Below are positions 61,678 to 64,000 of a DNA stretch of 64,000 bases, in pieces. The stretch lies in contig DASTWA010000002.1 of assembly GCA_035758825.1 (NCBI GenBank), forward strand, positions 1 to 64,000, read 5' to 3'. Every line of letters starts with the position of its first letter. The first letter of the stretch is position 1. This DNA is from JARIHD01 sp035758825 (GTDB lineage: Bacteria; Patescibacteriota; Saccharimonadia; Saccharimonadales; UBA4665). The notes under the pieces were generated by a model that searched no databases, had not been told where the DNA came from, and was given only the letters and a program-made list of their open reading frames with translations. The position numbers were made by a program, and so were the translations under genes.

Positions 61678-62851
61678 TGCTTGATCTCCTTTTCAGGGCA
61701 TCATTTATGACCGTCTCCAGTGCATAAACAATTCTGTGCCAATCGTAGACCTTGAGAACTTCTTTACTCACCGCCTCAAAACTACTTGGTTCGTTTTCAG
61801 ATTGAAGTGCCCGACGCATAGCGTCAATCAAGCTAGTACCCTTCGGCTCATCCGAAAATGTAAAGATATTCGGCAAGGCAAGGGCTTCGACTTCGGCCAA
61901 ATTGGTCGAAACGACCTTTATGCCAAATGCACTGTACTCAATTACCTTAATCGGGTGCGCAGCATCACGCCATTTGTTCTTGTCTGATATGTTCAAGCCG
62001 ATTTGGCTTTGACCCATAAGCTCGTACATTTTTTTGCGGTCGTAAATAAAACCGTGGTAGTGGATGTAGCCTTCTGCATTGTGCTCTTTGATGAACGCCA
62101 GCATCTTGGCCGATTCGGTGCCTTCGCCCACTAAATGCAGCTCAAGGTCTGGAAACTCTTTTTTGAGTTTCACTGTTGCTTCAAGCGTTTCGATAGCACG
62201 GCTCCACTGGCCAAAGCGGGTTACGTATACCATCGAATGCTTGTTGGTCGGCCTGGTGGGCAAATCCCTCAGTGTCATCTCAATAATGCCTTTATCTAGG
62301 CCGTTACGAAGCATATGTACGTTGCTGTTATATTGCTTCGCGAAATTGTAGAGAATATCCGAAACAGCCGTTACTGCGATAGCGTTCCGGCACTGGCGTT
62401 TCATGACATTGCGGATGCCCAGTAGCTTAAAGGCCAGTTTATAAATGGGCGAGCCGTACACATCGGCTGGCGCAGCATAGTCATCGGCAAGATCGTAGAT
62501 GAAAGGAAGGTCTTTTGGCACTTCGGTTTCGTTGGTAAAACTTTCCGTAAAAATGATATCGGCGTTAAGGCGCTTAAAAAGTCGCCTAATCTGACTCTTA
62601 AAAATCCATCCGTTAATAAATGGCCAAAAATAGGGAAGTCGGCGGGCTGTGTGGACAGTAATGCCTTCGTGCACATATGTTTTGCTGCGCAAGGAGGTAA
62701 ATAGATGCTTTAGCATCTCGGACGGTTTGATGTTGTACGGCAAGGCCCACATCATGTAATGCACTTCATGGCCCTGTTCGATCAATGTCTTGGCAATACA
62801 GAAGTGACGGGCCGCCATTACGGGTGCGTTGGGGACAATTATAAATTTCAT
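61670..62851 (-). CDS. GT4-family glycosyltransferase
   Basis: This 393-residue GT-B fold enzyme has SMVYVTRFGQWSRAIETLEA at the linker, LHLVGEGTESAKMLAFIKEH and a donor region SDKNKWRDAAHPIKVIEYSA, typical of Glycos_transf_1 members with a shortened E-x7-E region. It overlaps the GT-C-like gene by 8 nt and its neighbour by 4 nt. Confidence 0.82.
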   Translation of the reverse strand: MKFIIVPNAPVMAARHFCIAKTLIEQGHEVHYMMWALPYNIKPSEMLKHLFTSLRSKTYVHEGITVHTARRLPYFWPFINGWIFKSQIRRLFKRLNADIIFTESFTNETEVPKDLPFIYDLADDYAAPADVYGSPIYKLAFKLLGIRNVMKRQCRNAIAVTAVSDILYNFAKQYNSNVHMLRNGLDKGIIEMTLRDLPTRPTNKHSMVYVTRFGQWSRAIETLEATVKLKKEFPDLELHLVGEGTESAKMLAFIKEHNAEGYIHYHGFIYDRKKMYELMGQSQIGLNISDKNKWRDAAHPIKVIEYSAFGIKVVSTNLAEVEALALPNIFTFSDEPKGTSLIDAMRRALQSENEPSSFEAVSKEVLKVYDWHRIVYALETVINDALKRRSSSD

Positions 62852-63957
62852 GCCGCATACACCTCCGCCTGGCGGGCTGCCAAAACATTCCAGTCATACT
62901 CTTCAATAGCCAAGGGCTGGCTGGATTTGCCGATCCATACTTGGATAGCATCAGCCAGCGCTTCGCTGGTAAGGGTTACGACTGAACCGTTGGCACCTTC
63001 GTCGATCAGGTGCTTCGCGGCGTTGGCCGGAGCGTCCACGGTGACTACGGGTGTGCCGCAGGCCAATGCTTCCAGGGCCACAATGCCAAAGCCTTCGCGG
63101 ACAGATGGCAGCACAAATACTTTGGCACGCTTCATGTATGCATATACATCGCTGGCTTCGGCGATTGGCTGCAGCAGCTTAACCCGGCCGGTTAGGCCGA
63201 GCTTCTTTATTTGCCGCGCCAGGTTGGCGCGCTCGATGCCATGACCGATAATTACGCATGTCGCTTTCTTGTCGCGCTTAGCGACCAGCGCAAATGCGTC
63301 TATGAGTTTGTCGACGTTCTTGTCTTTGACCAAACGGCCCACGTACAGCACGTCGCACTGGACGGCGGCCGGCCTGACCTTGCGGATGAGTGCCGTGTCG
63401 ATGCCCGACGCAATGGTATCCACGCGCTTGGTGCGCTGGTGGTAGTCCGCCAAAATCTGCTTGGTCTGGCCCGATGCAGCGGTGATTGCATAGGGGAGGC
63501 GGATGCTGATGCGCTCAATAAAAGATGCGGCATAGCCGGCCTTGCCCATATAGCTGGTCCAGTCCCGGGTGGTTAGGGCTTCGTGCCACGTACCGCGCAG
63601 CTTCTTGCCGCGCAGCACACACACCACCCAAGCTGAAAGAACAGGGAAGAAGGGCATGTGGTCGACGTCCAGAACGTCAAACTTGACCCTAAACAACCTA
63701 AGGGTTGCCAAGCCAAACATAATGCCTTCCTTGATGCTGCGTTTGTCGCCATCGTACATGGGATAATACTTGCTGATAGCGTGCAAATGTACGCCGTTTT
63801 CAACGCGCTCGGCTTCGGGAGTCTTCCACCAGTGCATGGTATAGATGTGCACGTCGTGGCCCCGTGCGGCAAGGCGCGTTGTCAGCTCGAACAAGCGCTT
63901 TTCTTTGCCGCCCTTGTTGTAGGGATAGATGGCATCGCTGACGTAGACTATCTTCAT
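62848..63957 (-). CDS. GT4-family glycosyltransferase
   Basis: This 369-residue GT-B enzyme has YPYNKGGKEKRLFELTTRLA at the N-terminus, VLYVGRLVKDKNVDKLIDAF, and FVLPSVREGFGIVALEALACGTP carrying the donor-site E-x7-E. Start and stop overlap neighbours by 4 nt, so it is translationally coupled in the glycan operon. Confidence 0.9.
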   Translation of the reverse strand: MKIVYVSDAIYPYNKGGKEKRLFELTTRLAARGHDVHIYTMHWWKTPEAERVENGVHLHAISKYYPMYDGDKRSIKEGIMFGLATLRLFRVKFDVLDVDHMPFFPVLSAWVVCVLRGKKLRGTWHEALTTRDWTSYMGKAGYAASFIERISIRLPYAITAASGQTKQILADYHQRTKRVDTIASGIDTALIRKVRPAAVQCDVLYVGRLVKDKNVDKLIDAFALVAKRDKKATCVIIGHGIERANLARQIKKLGLTGRVKLLQPIAEASDVYAYMKRAKVFVLPSVREGFGIVALEALACGTPVVTVDAPANAAKHLIDEGANGSVVTLTSEALADAIQVWIGKSSQPLAIEEYDWNVLAARQAEVYAA

Positions 63958-64000
63958 GCCAGGTCTTCCTTGGTTGGCACCAGCACGGGGGCTATGTTTT
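63954..64000 (-). CDS. 3' end of a further gene of the glycan operon (partial)
   Basis: On the minus strand the frame ends ...APVLVPTKEDLA and its TGA overlaps the ATG of the GT4 gene (ATGA), as elsewhere in this operon. Only 14 residues are visible, so no product can be named. Confidence 0.5.
   Translation of the reverse strand, partial: NIAPVLVPTKEDLA

Noticed and set aside
1..64000. tRNA, rRNA and CRISPR features
   Set aside because: None could be recognised by eye. Absence was not tested with a dedicated tRNA or CRISPR search.

Overview
This window looks like part of a Candidatus Saccharibacteria (TM7, Patescibacteria) chromosome, most likely an aerobic environmental lineage. I infer this from the gene content: a minimal quinol-oxidase chain (cytochrome bo3 plus a type II NADH dehydrogenase) with no visible quinone synthesis, many secreted or anchored surface proteins of unknown function, a DUF916/WxL-like surface locus, tail-fibre-like proteins and a large glycan cluster. 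Several genes start within 6-9 nt of a -10 box. UGA reads as stop throughout. No rRNA, tRNA or CRISPR array was recognised. The taxonomic call comes from gene content and was not tested with a marker gene.

Layout: (1) 1-892, the end of a processive GT2 synthase. (2) 960-7998, minus strand, a respiratory operon: FAD-linked D-lactate/glycolate-type dehydrogenase, cyoA-B-C-D-E, then two small proteins; a CRP/FNR-like palindrome lies upstream. (3) 8108-9941, an anchored protein and a GT4 glycosyltransferase. (4) 10105-19147, a 2429-residue secreted Rhs/YD-repeat polymorphic toxin with PA14 and bulb-lectin modules, its presumed immunity gene, and two displaced Rhs tip cassettes with small membrane proteins. 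(5) 19178-31020, an accessory stress island. (6) 31022-39450, anchored proteins, galU, ndh and a UvrD-type helicase-nuclease. (7) 39515-42563, a WxL/DUF916-like surface operon. (8) 42653-52886, tail-fibre/adhesin-like genes with a small CPBP-type membrane protein among them. (9) 52907-64000, minus strand, a surface-polysaccharide cluster with a flippase, a GT-D, a GT2-pyruvyltransferase fusion, a GT2, a GT-C-like protein and three GT4 enzymes.

The most unusual part is the 19-31 kb island. Eight genes (BI-1-like, TFIIB-type zinc ribbon, two unknowns, a vWA-like half domain, a TerC-vWA fusion, a TerD protein and a stand-alone vWA protein) have a strongly G/C-ending codon style (AAG, GAG, GTC, CTG) unlike the interleaved native genes. 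Each has its own sigma70-type promoter with a 16-17 nt spacer and a hairpin-containing 5' leader. Each is also followed by a strong inverted repeat, usually placed between the stop codon and an intrinsic terminator. The repeats differ in sequence but share this position. Ter-family proteins are known from membrane-associated stress systems in other bacteria. I infer a horizontally acquired, individually regulated Ter/vWA stress module in an epibiont, with a shared RNA architecture that I do not recognise as described.

A second theme is contact with a host cell: the Rhs toxin with exchangeable tips, the WxL-like complex, the tail-fibre-like proteins with interchangeable C-termini on a common N-terminal module, and the glycan cluster all fit surface attachment and antagonism. 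That functional link is inference.
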